This document shows, piece by piece, positions 1 to 12,108 of a DNA stretch of 64,000 bases. Origin of the DNA: Congeria kusceri. Taxonomy: Eukaryota > Mollusca > Bivalvia > Myida > Dreissenidae. The notes below the pieces were generated by a model that was not told the origin of the DNA, ran no database searches, and worked only from the letters and a program-made list of their open reading frames with translations. Location: assembly GCA_027627225.1 (NCBI GenBank), contig CM051026.1:1940001-2004000 (forward strand), read 5' to 3'. A program made the translations under genes and the position numbers. The first letter of the stretch is position 1; every line of letters begins with the position of its first letter.

Positions 1-180
1 TGGACGGATGGATGCGGACGGATAGATGTATGGTTGAAGGGATTGATCAACGGACGGACGAATGGACTAATTGATGAACGAATGAATTGATTAATGAATT
101 CATGAATGAATAACTGATTTCATGAATGACTTAATTAATTAATTAATTAATCAATGTGAATGAATTAATGAATATTTGTT
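1..180. repeat. Degenerate GGAT/GAAT tetranucleotide repeat
   Basis: Imperfect four-base repeats (ggac/ggat, then gaat and taat) run from the window edge. They are interrupted and so probably old. The array may continue to the left of the window. No coding potential is seen. Confidence 0.75.
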
Positions 181-1255
181 TTGACATTTTCCATGTGCAT
201 GTATATTTATAAATACTATTATTAAATGATAAACAACGCTAGATAAGGCTATTCAAGGATGACCTTTGATAATATACGTGATTTAAGTTGTTAATACCAA
301 AAACATGGATACATCGAAGTCATGCACTGTCACTTAACAGAAAAAGGTATAGATCTATATAATATAAAAAGTAAATAAAATAAAAAAGATTCTAAAGTAC
401 CTTTACATTTCTGACAAATCGAAATCGAAAGTAAAACTTAGTCGGTTACACATCACTAACTTAGTTTTACATATAATCGCGAACTCCAAATTAGGTCAAC
501 CAAAATGGTTGGTTTCGACTTACATCTTAAAAATCTAGGAGTGGAGAAGGGGGGGGGGGGCAGATAAGAAATAACTTTTTTTTTCTTTAAATGTTTTTCT
601 TCGCGGCATATTTACCACACAATTTAGGCATATTCAAAGGCATGTAAAATATTTAAACGCCTCCAATCAAAGAACCGTAAATTACGGTATGTCATTACCA
701 AGAGCGCCTGCCTTACGCAGACTATTGTGAAATGTTTGCTAATGACCCGAAAACCTCATATTAGCAAAAACTGCTTTTTAACCGAAAATCATAAAACGTA
801 AATGATCGACAGGTAAAAAAATTTGGGTTGGCGGACGAGTTTGTCACATTGTTGTGTGTTTTACATTCGCAGTCGCATAAAACGCAACGCAAACGTATAC
901 AATTTAAATATATAATATGAGCCGTTATTTGGAAAAAGGGGTCAAAATGACAAAAACAATCAAAATTGAGATTGTGCATATCTTCATAGTGGAACAACTT
1001 CTATCTCATACAAAGATCTATTTACCATTCTATTCCGTCTATATCCCAAGATATGCTCATCTAAAGAATCACACTACTGGCAGCTCAGACACTTTTGCCA
1101 TTAAATAATCTTACTTATTAAATGGCATTTATTTTCTTATGTTGTTAATAAAACATTGCTATGCAACACATACGTTCCAACAATATGACACATAGCTGCA
1201 ACAATGTCTTCTCATTGTGCTTAACAATTCTGTATTTTAAACATTTGTATGTTGC
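181..1255. other. AT-rich intergenic DNA, nothing recognised
   Basis: Only short unsupported reading frames occur here. There is a run of about ten G at 550-560. I see no splice-consistent coding stretch and no repeat I can name. Confidence 0.5.
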
Positions 1256-3704
1256 CTAGCAACGACAGAATATCACATAATGGGACAAGCATACGTTAAT
1301 GATTAACAAATATTTCTTTATGTCCATTGTGTCACCAAATTTTAATATAATCTGATCATCAGATGACTGGAATTGGACAGTGACATTCTCAAAAACAGGG
1401 CGAACATATGGCCGGACTACTTTGTAGAGGTACTGTTGTCGCTGAAGACTCAGACCTCCTGCGGTGATGATGGATGGCAAACTGTCGTCAAACACGTGCG
1501 TGCGTGTCTTCAGAACAGCGAGTCGTGTCTCCTGGCCTTCACGTTATTTCCGCACGTTCACCATACCGGGTGTTTCTGATGAGAAACGACATTACTGGTA
1601 GCTCCTGAAAAGTACACGATTACCATGGCAACAGCAATCGTAATTACACGTCATTATCTACATGTATAATGCCTATCGCATACTAATAAAGTTCTAAGAC
1701 ATTGTTGTGTTTATTTGCACATAAACAGAGACTTATAATCAACTATTACATTTCGTTTTGATATATATAATTTTATTATGCGATAGAACCGAATAGACTT
1801 TATTTTATTACAGTGATATGCATAATGAAAATACGAATATGCTTACAATTTACAAATATGTCGATTAAACAATTCAATGCATGGCAATGCAGTACGAAAC
1901 AAAATTAGTTTTGAAATTAAAAATAACGATATTCAGTTTGATTAATACAAATTCTTGCGTCGCAGTAAAAATGCCTACGATATTTACCTAAGACCTTTGA
2001 TAGGTCGTAGCACTTTATCGAGGAAGCCTGTCCAGTCGCGCCAATGTCAGTACCACTGCCAGGCTGGGTAGAGGGCAGATTCATTGGTCTGCGCAGAATG
2101 ACAACAACTTCAAACTTGCCAACCGACTCACAGTCCGAGCGTCTGTAAAGTTGTTTGATGTGACCAACTCCACCGTCAATCCTGCATCGCGCGTGGCCTG
2201 GGATCTGCATCATATATTCGATTTCAGTATGTCGACCGGTCATCACCCGCCACAGGAAGTAGCCCAGGACGTAACGGATTTTATTCTGACCTTACAACAG
2301 TAAATGTAATAAATATTATAGAATCGTATATAATTTATTTAGCGATAATATAATACTATGTTTGCATTTACAGTGTATCCGTACTTAAAATTGGTTTTAG
2401 TATGCACACCGGATCCTGCATGATTCATATTCGATAAAATGTATTTAGACCAAAAGGCAAAACATAAAAAAGTATCACCAAGTAATGTACATACCATGAC
2501 AATTATCAGCATGTAAGGCACATGTTGTCACATCGGTTGTGTACGCGTCCAGTACCCAGTCAATCATGCTTATGACCGCAGTGGGACCGTGTGCCAGTGT
2601 GCCGTCTTGTCCAATTGTTTCGTGTTCATCCAGCAGAAAATTAAGCTGCTTTGGAAACCAGTCTAGTCGAACACCAAATATCTGGACCTTTCTGGGAGTT
2701 GTAAAATACAAGGGTCCCATTTGACGACCGTGGTGTGGTATTGTAACGTTTGACAGAAGTAAAAAGTCAATTTGTCATCCTCATTTCGAGAATCAGCAAC
2801 TTTCTTCCGTAATTTCTCACACGTTGCACAAACATCATCTGCCGGCGAAGCAATTCGAATGTGTGGCACAAAAGTATTCCATGGATGTTAACAAAGGTCG
2901 AGTACTTAACGCTGCGCTGGCCATCAGCTACTGGTGCTTGGTACTCAGCATGAACTGTCTTTTTTGTAGTCTGACAGTGCAGGCATATAGGCGCAACATT
3001 ATCCCGTCCTCTCGGAGCTGCTGGTTGCGGTAATCCATGAATATTAGCATAGTTTATAACGAATGTCACTGCTTCCTTTACAGTTTCGTTGTTCAGGGCA
3101 CGAGACGATTTCTTGCCAGTGTTGCCAAGTATACGCAGAACTGGCCCGTTGACATCAATATGTACAATGAGGTTTCTGCGAGCTTTTTTACCAATTTCAT
3201 TAACATTAACGAAAGCCAGTATGCACACATGGCCTTGAAATGTAAATTGAGTTCTTGCTTTTGTACTTTTTTTCCTCTCTTTTTTGTGACTTCTCACACT
3301 CAATGAGGGTCCTCATAATGTACATGTACATGTCTTTTTCATCTTTATTCATTTCACAAACATTCAGCATGTGTTTGAACATGTCATCTAAGGCGAAGTT
3401 ACTAACACAATTTAATGGACATTTGCACCCTTCTTCTTTAAGTCTCTTAAGTTTAAAATAACCTTCATCGTTGAAATCTGCGCACACATTGTCATCGTCA
3501 TCGGACTCAGAATCAATGTTAGCAGACACTGAGCTCTCCTGTTGAATGTAATCAAGGGCGACATAATCGACGTTCACATCATGCCGCTCTTCGTCATCGT
3601 CGTCATTAGACTCATCCTCCAAGATTTCTTCCACCTCTTGTGATACGACTGGCGTTGCAACCGGAGTCCTGCCGAAGTGTTCCGATATAACACTTTCCAA
3701 GTCC
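1256..3704 (-). pseudogene. DUF7869-type transposon-like protein, intron-containing, frameshifted
   Basis: Minus-strand blocks match, from memory, a family widespread in cnidarians, molluscs and fish (DUF7869, presumed DNA-transposon-derived). In order: an acidic N-terminus and Cys-rich block (about 3700-3300), a linker ending at the 'YSTF' block (3240-2880), a 'C-x2-C' motif (about 2830), 'GPLYFTTPRK' (2718), then 'LHADNCHG' at the end of an exon (2497). The donor G|GTATGT (about 2494) joins the acceptor AAG|GTCAG (2290), restoring the signature HADNCHGQNK. 'MTGRHTEIEY' follows. A second donor lies at about 1987, and the last block 'LSLQRQQYLYKVVRPYVRP' is at about 1450-1390. The 5' acceptor is at about 3705. 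The reading frame shifts near 3240, 2880, 2760 and 2045, and the last exon has an in-frame stop near 1540, so this copy is decayed. Splice signals remain recognisable. Sequencing indels could explain some shifts but not the stop. Function of the family is unknown. Confidence 0.75.
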
Positions 3705-4004
3705 TGTAGAATATACACAGTGCAGTAAATAATATACAAAAATATGAAATAAGCAGCAATATGTCCAGGCACGTGTGTTTAAGGCATTGTAACAAATCAA
3801 CATACATAATATATTGCACGTTTACTTTATGACCGCTGACGCAAACGATACAATTATGTTAGATACAATATATGGTTGCAGATAAAATACAGTAAGGTCG
3901 CCAATAACGGATCGCCAAAAGTATGTTTATACTATTTATATAAGCAAAGCTTCAATGTTTTTTGTGATGACAAGTACATTACTGTATTTTCTCGTTTATA
4001 TGCA
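3705..4004. other. Noncoding flank
   Basis: Probably 5' intron of the DUF7869-like gene on the minus strand (acceptor at about 3705). No upstream exon could be identified. Confidence 0.4.
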
Positions 4005-4160
4005 TTCTGTAAATTCAGGTTATGCCTTCATAACAGTACATAAAATAGTACAGTTAGCTCCCTGATAAATCAAACACGTAACTTCTGTAAATTCAGGTTA
4101 TGCCTTCATAACAGTACATATAATAGTACAGTTAGCTCCCTGACAATCAGACACGTAACT
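4005..4160. repeat. 78-bp direct tandem duplication
   Basis: Two nearly identical copies of a 78-bp segment that starts 'ttctgtaaattcagg' and contains 'ataatagtacagttagctcc'. They begin at about 4005 and 4083 and differ at only a few positions, so the duplication is fairly recent. Confidence 0.85.
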
Positions 4161-4905
4161 TTGTTTCTTTAATTTTCACAAACTGCCTGATAATATAGTA
4201 CGACAGGTTACTGCGCCCTGCCACTTAAGCTCCTAATTATCCTTAATAAAATCTTACGATACTTGGAATTTAGCAGAAACGTCATCAACTGAGCATGTTT
4301 TATGACGTCACCCTACTATCAACCGAATTTCTCAGAGACTGCACATTTAAATCTGCTACATCATTTATTACGTTATAATTTTAAACAAGCAAATATTGAC
4401 ATATATAATATAATTTATAAAACACTAAATTTTCGACACTAGTAGCTGCATTTAAGTAGAAATAAGAAATTGGTTCATTAGTAGATAGCCATATGTGGTA
4501 TGGTGGAGGCAGGAGTGCTCGCGGTCGTAAGCAAATTGTTGATATTATTTGATAGAAAACGATATAATTTATATGTTTTCCCATACTAATAAGCTAAACA
4601 AATTCTTGTCACCTTCATGTAAGTCAAAAATATCTCTCATTAACGAAACACTAATTTAAAAACAAAAGTTCATTAACATGAGTCAGCAGACATTTTCTTC
4701 AAAGAGAAGTAAGTTAAGTTCGCGGGTCAGACTACAGTAAATAAAAAATAAGGTTACACAACACCATTAATTTATTCAGTCCTAAGAAGTCAATAGACAA
4801 AGGTGTTTTCAAAATAAAAATCAATTAATAATATGAACTATTTCAACTAATGTGTCTGTTGCTCATAAAGCAATTGGGTGCTATGTTTCATTCAATTAAT
4901 GTTTA
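4161..4905. other. Noncoding, possibly 3' part of the pogo-like element
   Basis: No supported reading frame. If the transposon at 4906-6670 has its terminal repeat here I could not identify it by eye. Confidence 0.4.
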
Positions 4906-6670
4906 CTCTTCAGCCTGATGCTCAGGATAATGGCAACACCTGAATGGAGAGTCTCTCCTCAAGACTGAAACAGCAGTGCAGTATTTAAGGTGGACCCAGT
5001 GTCCACAGTGATCACACTGGCCCCATTTAACAATAACCAGTGATGTACAGCGTCTCAAAGTTTCCGGATATTTTTTTTCTCTTGTAGAACACACAATACA
5101 AATCCTCCTCAGTGTCAGTGCTGTTCTGGCTATCATCGATGGAATCATCATCTTCATCTGCGAGGTTCACTGCGAGTCCAGAGGTAGATGGCTTTTGGTT
5201 TGATTTCATTTTTTGTTGACTGCCTGTGATTGTTGTGTGATTGCTGTTATTTTGCCTTTTGATTTTGTTGATTTCTTTCCATTTTGTGCTTTTCTGTTTT
5301 CATCCTAAGGTATTCACATTGGACTCTGTTAGCAAGTTGCCAGTAACAGCTGGTGGGGGGGGGGGAATATTTTGTTTTTTTGGGGGGGGCCTCTGTTTCA
5401 CAGTTGTTATCACTCTGCTTTCAGGTAATCCATCCCTTCAACACGTACATGTGGATTAGCAGTGGATGTTTCTGTGATTGTTAACACGCCAGAGCTTGGC
5501 TCATAGGCAGCATGGTCTGTTCTGGCATCACTAGCAGATGGGTAGATTGTGGCTGGTGCAGTCTGGATGTTGGTGATTACGGCATCATTAAACGGATAAA
5601 TCCCTGCCGTTTTGAATGCCGAGCATATATTTTCTGGTGAAAATGCCCTGGTATATGGTTTGGCGGTGAGCATAGCAAATACATACCTAGTAATTGCTAT
5701 GGGTGTATGCTTGGCATTCTTTGTTTTGTTTCTTCAGAGGGGCAAATACTCCAACATCCAAGGGCTGAGTCATGTGGCTGGTATGAAGTGGCAAAACAAA
5801 TAGCACCATATTGTGTTCTTTTGCCCAGTCAGCAAGGGTCAAGGACAAGTGGGCTTTATGTCCATCATATAACACCAGAACCGGTTTCCTTGAGGCTCTA
5901 TCTAAGTTGGCGTGCATGGCAAAGTGATCCATGAGGTAGGTCTCAAACAGGCCGATGTTGACGAAACCACTGTCAGACATCCCTCCATCCGACCCTGGAA
6001 GTGCACCATCCAGTAACTTATCCACCCATCGCTTCCCTGGGAACACATAGAATGGGGGAATATTGTTGACGATTGCATTAGCCCCACCAACAATCGTCAC
6101 AGTTCTGGTCCTTGGAGATGTGATGGCCTGTGGCTTACATTCATTGCCGCATACCACCATTGGAGGAGTGTGTTCTGTAGAGAACACCGTCTCATCTATT
6201 TTGAAGATTCGCTCAGGGGCATTCAGCAGATCATTTTGTTGAAACACACCTGAAAGTTTTGAGAAGTAGGTGGATATAGTCTTTTCAGAGGATGACTTTG
6301 TCCTTGAGGAGGTCAGTTTCTGTGGGGTTACAACTTTTAGCTCATTGTGTCTCTTGCGGAAAGAGTAAAACCAGGGTTTATACAGTTGCTCCTTAGCAAC
6401 TTTCTTCCCAAGTGACTTTGCATAACCAGCTGCTACACCAAGAATTTCAGAAATTGGGTAACCATATCCAATGTTACCCATATGAATAATATGGTCAGCA
6501 AGTTTCTTTTCTTCTTCTGGACTGAAGAGTCTTGCTGGGCCCATAGTACATTCCAGGCTTACATTGCCTCTGGTCCTATCTCGAAGTGTAGACTCCGGAA
6601 CTCCATATAGGCGTGCTGCAAGTTGCCCCTATCATAGGTTTTCTTCTCTCGGACAGGTTTTTCTCTCTGA
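4906..6670 (-). pseudogene. Pogo/Tigger-like (DDE_1) transposase relic with C-terminal zinc finger
   Basis: An acceptor (ttttcag|agagaa) at about 6669 opens the coding part. It starts with the N-terminal DNA-binding segment ('KTYDRGNLQ', then out of frame 'RLYGVPESTLRDRTRGN'). Then comes a 285-codon frame (6544-5687) carrying a DDE_1 core: 'KIDETVF', 'VLYDGHKAHLS' and 'TQPLDVGVFAPLK', with 35 residues between the second and third Asp. 'AFSPENICSAFKTAGIYPFN' follows in another frame (5673-5410). The last part (about 5200-4906) is acidic and ends in a Cys/His finger, 'CDHCGHWVHLKYC', typical of transposases of this group. Breaks seen: an internal loss and frameshift near 6620, a stop plus frameshift near 5680, a G/C homopolymer region around 5350-5390, and a frameshift near 5090. 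The copy is therefore not functional. The role is cut-and-paste transposition; no terminal repeats were found. Confidence 0.88.
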
Positions 6671-8194
6671 AAAAGAAAACAAATGTGATGGGAAGCAAAG
6701 ACAAACTCAATAAATGAATTAAATTTACTACAGTCTGACCATTTCAAAAATTGGGTAGAGATTTAGTTGTATGTAACCAACACAAATATTACTGGAGTTG
6801 GACCTATGTTTAGCAGACGAGACACAAAACAAAGGGATTTCTGAAGGGATTTGTGAATGGGAACATACAATTTAAAGGTATTTTCAAATATAAAACTTAT
6901 TTAATATCAATTTCTGTCAAATGCTAATCAAAAACTTACCAGTATATGGTTCATTTCTGCAGAAAATAGGTTTGACAACTGGATGACATAAACTGGAACC
7001 TTGTTACAGATACAAACAAAGCAGGTGGCGCTGTTTTCCAAATACCGCGAGAACTACTTACCCGCGAGTAGTTCTGTTAAATACTAAAATAACTCGACTG
7101 CATAAAAACTATTTTCATTATTAACAAGACAGTGAAATGTAGTTTCCGAGATATACTTAAACTTATGTGTTCGTTATGAAGACATGCACAACAATTATAA
7201 TAGATTGTCAATTCCTTTTTCAAATATGGTTTATGACAAATGTTTTCCAATTAATTATTTTGTTAACTGATATAGATTAGCATCATAAATATAGTTATAT
7301 GTGTATGTTTGTTAGTATTATAAGGGGATTTATATGTAACTACAAATTAAAATCGACATGTTCTTGAAAAAAATGGCGGCATGGGTGCTGTTATGAAGAA
7401 CGAGAATAAACTAGCAGTACAAATTGATCTACCATTAAGTTATAAAACAAATTACAAATTACTGGTACTCACGTCTAGATCATCCATCGTGGAGAGCAAA
7501 TCCTTGGTAAGCAATTAAATTCAACGCACACTAAATCTGAAATATAACCAATATCCGACTCGTTGAAATTTAATCCACAACATGCGGTCTACACTGAAAA
7601 TGATGACGTTGCTGTTGAAATTTAAAACCACAATATGTGGTCTACACTGAAAATGATGACGTTGCTTTGGCTGCAAGTTTCTCGACGTCATAACTGATGT
7701 CATACGTCATAACCGATATCATAATGCCCCCTTTTGTCAGATAACGGCTCATATATATGTGTGTCATTCGCTGAAGATTCATTGAATGAAAGGGATGAAC
7801 TTACTATTAAACTATTGTGTAATTGTAGATCCACTGAATGAACGGGATGAACGTATTATTTAACTATTGCATAATGTTATTCGAGTATCTGCACAAATCC
7901 CCTTGTTTAAACTATGTTTAAACTATTGTTCCATTATATTTTATACGTAGTTGTAGACTAAGCTTCTGCGGTGCTATATTCACACATATGTTGTGCTCAC
8001 ATCCTTTTTAACGAAACAATTGAAAGTAGTTTTCATCACACTATGCTTTGCGCGAATTTACACAGGTGTAAACCATGACTACGTGATCTGTTGGAACACA
8101 ATGTCGGCTATTTGGTCTATACACATTTACCAGCGACGACGTCTTTTGAAATATTTAAAGGTCTACGAGAAAACCGTAGTAGGCCGCCCGTTGA
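6671..8194. other. Noncoding with two short tandem duplications
   Basis: A segment containing 'tctacactgaaaatgatgac' is present twice (about 7563-7620 and 7615-7672). The block 'cactgaatgaacgggatgaac' is also doubled (about 7777-7815 and 7825-7862). An inverted pair 'agaactac/gtagttct' lies near 7051-7075. No coding sequence is supported. Confidence 0.55.
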
Positions 8195-8300
8195 ATCCTT
8201 AGGCCTACCCAAAGTGGTGACCCCCATTGTATGACGTTTCTGTTTCGTGTTTGTGATGATTTATGTTGCCTGCTTATAATTAAATAGTTCAGTAACAAAT
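8195..8300 (+). repeat. Partial copy of the 'ggtgaccccagtt' dispersed repeat
   Basis: The segment with 'aaagtggtgacccccattgt' and 'tttcgtgtttgtgatg' resembles the middle of the dispersed repeat found at about 22.0, 48.2, 49.6 and 50.7 kb. It is truncated at both ends. Confidence 0.45.
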
Positions 8301-8380
8301 AACCGCACACACAATTAAATGTTCTTTTTTATATCAATTTGTTATATGATCAGGTTTTTACTAAAGTTTTTTATTTATTA

Positions 8381-9356
8381 TATACCCCCACAAACGAAAT
8401 TTAGAGGGGTATATAGGAGTGAGCTTGTCGGTCTGTCGGTCTGCCGGTCTGTCGGTCTGTTGGTTTTTGGTTTCGGATGATAACTCAAGAAAGGCTTGAC
8501 GTATTCAAATAATTTTTAGTACTAATGAGTAACATCGTAGAATACGGGTAAAGTTCGATGTTGGTTACAAACCACTAAATTTTGACAGAGTTATGGTCCC
8601 TTTTCCACTTAATATTCCATAAAAACATGGTTTCCGGACGGATGATAACTCAAGAAAGGCTTGACATTTTCCAAATATTTTTGGTATACATGCGTAACAT
8701 TTTAGAATACAGGTGGATTTCTATGTTTGTTACAAACCTCTAAATGTTCACAGAGTTATGGCCCCTTTTCGACTTAAAATTCCCTAAAACATGATTTCCG
8801 ACCAAAAACTCAAGAATGGCTCGACGTATTCCAATAAAAATGATTGGTATGCATGTGTAGCATCATAAAATACGGGTCAAGTTCAACTTTGGTTACAAAC
8901 AACTAAATTGTGACAGAGTTATGGCCCTTTATTTGACTTAAATTCCCTAAAAGCATGGTTTCCTGACGATAACTCAATAATGGCTTCACATATTTTAATA
9001 ATCATTGGTACACATGAGTAGCATCATTAAAAACAGGTTAAGTTCGACTTTGGTTACAAACCACTAAACTTTGACACAGTTATGGCGTCTTTTTGACATA
9101 AATTCCAGAAAAAAACATGGACAATAACTCATGAAAGGCTTCACATATTTTAATTATTTTTGGTACATAGGTGTAAAATCATACATTACATATCAAGTTC
9201 AACTAGGTTGCAAACCACTTAATGTTAACAGAGTTATAGTTACTGAAATTATTTTTTTCAAATACACTGTTGTCCATTCACAAATTGAAGCATTCTCTCT
9301 CTGTCCATTTTTTTTCGAATGGATGCCATAGTTTTGTGACAATATTGTGGGGGTAT
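8381..9356. mobile_element. Modular tandem-core element (pearl-like), about 976 bp
   Basis: The element begins with TATACCCCCACAA (8381) and ends with TTGTGGGGGTAT (9345-9356), an inverted terminal pair. A 'cggtctgt' tetranucleotide microsatellite follows the 5' end (about 8428-8462). Then come five diverged units of about 160 bp, each carrying 'ataactcaagaaaggcttgac', 'ggttacaaaccactaaat' and 'gagttatggccc' (unit starts at about 8477, 8642, 8806, 8969 and 9122). A unique 3' flank follows. There is no coding capacity. The layout (flank, tetranucleotide, ~160-bp core repeats, flank) is that of the non-autonomous 'pearl' elements described in bivalves; the assignment is from memory. Confidence 0.75.
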
Positions 9357-10104
9357 GTCCGTCACTCATGTGACAATTCTATTTATTATTGCATGCTCAC
9401 TATTCCTTTCTTTAATTATAATACGATGTTCAATGTACTTTGCCTGTTAACGACATTTAATATAATACAGAGGTAGAATATGTACCATTTTAGGAATCTC
9501 TATTATATATATTCAAATGAACTGTGTTAAAAACGTCCAACAATTCTGATAGAACGGTAATTTAATTTATGGAGATTCTGTGATGAAATCAATCAAACGA
9601 AATTCAATATTCATTTATTTTAAAGCACTGTGTAACTAACAACTGCAAGAAATTAAATATCTGACCATCTAAAATATAATCATCTTTATTTATCATTATA
9701 ACCATAGTCACCATCCCCATCACTGTCACCGTCAGCGTCGTCATTTTCAAGTTGAAATGCGATTTTCAAGAATAGTGTATGTCTTTTTTTACATATTTAT
9801 GAAGTAATAATAAAATATATTGATAAAGCATACAACAATAACAGAAACTATGAATCAAAAACACGAAACACACAATGATGATTGATATTAATTATTATTA
9901 TTATATAGCACATACCATACCAGAGTGCGAAATAAATTAAAGTCCGTTTAACAACAAAATAAGACAAAGTAAATAATTCAAGAACTGTGTATCGATTTGT
10001 CAGATGCACATTACAAGCACATTAACCGTTTAAATAAATATATATATATAACATACAAAACTACGATTTGCAACAGATCAACCAAATATGGCACAATTCC
10101 ATGT
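9357..10104. other. AT-rich noncoding DNA
   Basis: No coding sequence and no repeat recognised apart from short TTA and TA runs near 9890-10050. Confidence 0.45.
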
Positions 10105-11945
10105 AAACAAGAGCTGTCTCAGGACAACGCGCTCGACTATTCACTCCGCTGTGATATTACATATCGCTTTATTAGGATTAGAAGAGCCTATCTAACATGT
10201 GAATAAGAAGCAGATTGGCCCTTTTAATACTAGGGTCGCGGTATATTATATTATTGACCTTACATTATGACCATAAAAACATATGTGAACTTTAAATGGA
10301 ATACAGTACTTACAGAGATATGTACTTGCACATAAACTGTTACCTGAATATTCTAAGTACAAAAAGGGGCATAATTCTGCTAAAATGCTGGTCACAGCTA
10401 TGGGCGTTGACCAGTGGCCTGTTATTATGACCCTGAAGACATGTGTGAAGTTTCAGCTGAATACCCTTATTAGTTACATAGTTATTTACTTCCACGCAAA
10501 CCTTTGCCTGAATTTTCTAGGTTCAAAAAGGGGCATAATTCTGCTAAATTGCAGGTTAGAGTAATAGCCCTTGGTCTGTGACCTTACATAATGACATAAT
10601 TACATAGTGTGAAGTTTCAATTGAATATCTGTAGTTGTTACAGATATATTCAGTGCTACAGATAATTTTTCAGGCAAACAGTGTTTCACTTCCTAATTTT
10701 GTAATCAAGTCGTTTTTTTACTGAACACCTTCAATACTAATTAGTTTTTTTTTCAATTTTTAAATAGTTTTCAGTCTATAGTTTACAATTTAAAAATCAG
10801 CTTTTTTTCGTTCATTACACTTTTGCTTGTTAAAAAGCTGTCAAAGTTAGTTCACTATTTTATGAATGGTTGCAAATTACTGTAATAAATGAACAATTAA
10901 TAGATAATTTAGCCTTTGAACAATATTTAAATTACAAAATCAACGTTGATAGACAGAAGTTTGTTTTTGATTTTCAATTCAACCATGTTTTCTTTCAATA
11001 CTGGTTCCAAGTCAAAACGGTTACACGTCTGGTTCCCAATTCTTACAACTTACACTCTACCCAGAGTATCTGGTTGATAATGACGCAAAAGTAGGGAACA
11101 ACCGAACAAGACAAGTCAAAACGGTCTGTATTTTAATACGGTGCTATAGTAATAATGAACTCCGGCAAATAATCATTGTCAACAAAAACGATAAAAATGT
11201 GGTTTGAATTCGTTTTTTTTTATATTAATTAGTTTTTTTTAACTGTAACTTTTAAAAATTAAATCGTTTTTCTAGAAAATCAATTCGTTTTAACGAAATA
11301 ACGATGCTTATCTGTAGCACTGCTAATATATACTTGTTGCATGCAAACATTAACCTGAATTTTCTAAGTACACAAATGGGCATAATACTGCTAAATTGCA
11401 GGTCAAAGTTATGGTCCTTGGTCAGTGACCTCACATAATGACACAGAAGACATATGTGAAGTGTCAATTTAATATCTGTGGTTGTTACAGAAATATGGAG
11501 TTGCTGCTCGCAAACTCTAACCTGAATGTTCTCTTGGACGCAAACCTTAACCTGACATTTCTAAGTACATTAAGGTGTGTAATTGTTCTAAAAAGCTGGT
11601 CACAGGTATTGCTCTTGACCAGTGATCTTATATAATGACCCTGAAGGCATGTGTTAAGTTTAACTTGAATATATGTAGTAGATATAGACATATGGAGTTG
11701 TTGCATGCAAACTTTAACCTGATTTTCTAGTACAAAAGGGACATAATTCTGCAAAATTGCAGGTCAGAGTTATGGGCTTTAGTCATTGACCTCGCATAAT
11801 GACCCATAACACGTTTCAATTGAATATCTGTAGTAGTAACCGTGATATGGTCTTGTTGCACGCACACCTTAACCAGAGCATTCCACCGACGCCGACAAAC
11901 GGGTGAATAATTTAGCTCGAACTATTCGGTGAATAGTCGAGCTAA
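10105..11945. mobile_element. Second tandem-core element family, interrupted, with 3' hairpin
   Basis: The left end reads 'caagagctgtctc'. About 165-bp units carry 'aaaaaggggcataattctgc' and 'aattgcaggt...gttatgg' (at about 10354, 10512, 11357, 11528 and 11719). The right end has an imperfect palindrome, 'tagctcgaactattc' / 'gaatagtcgagcta' (about 11910-11942). Units two and three are separated by about 650 bp of unrelated AT-rich DNA (about 10690-11330), probably a later insertion. The hairpin close to the 3' end is reminiscent of Helitron-derived non-autonomous elements, but no 5'-TC or CTRR end was established. Confidence 0.6.
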
Positions 11946-12108
11946 AAGCTACTACCACACATAAACAGCATTTAGTTCACATTATTGATATTATAAACAA
12001 GCAATGTTGTTTATTCAACAAAATATCATCACTTGAAAAAGCATTACATATCAGTGGAATAACCCTTTAAGAACTGTCTGAAAAAAAAAGACTTGTTTTC
12101 ATTGCCGA

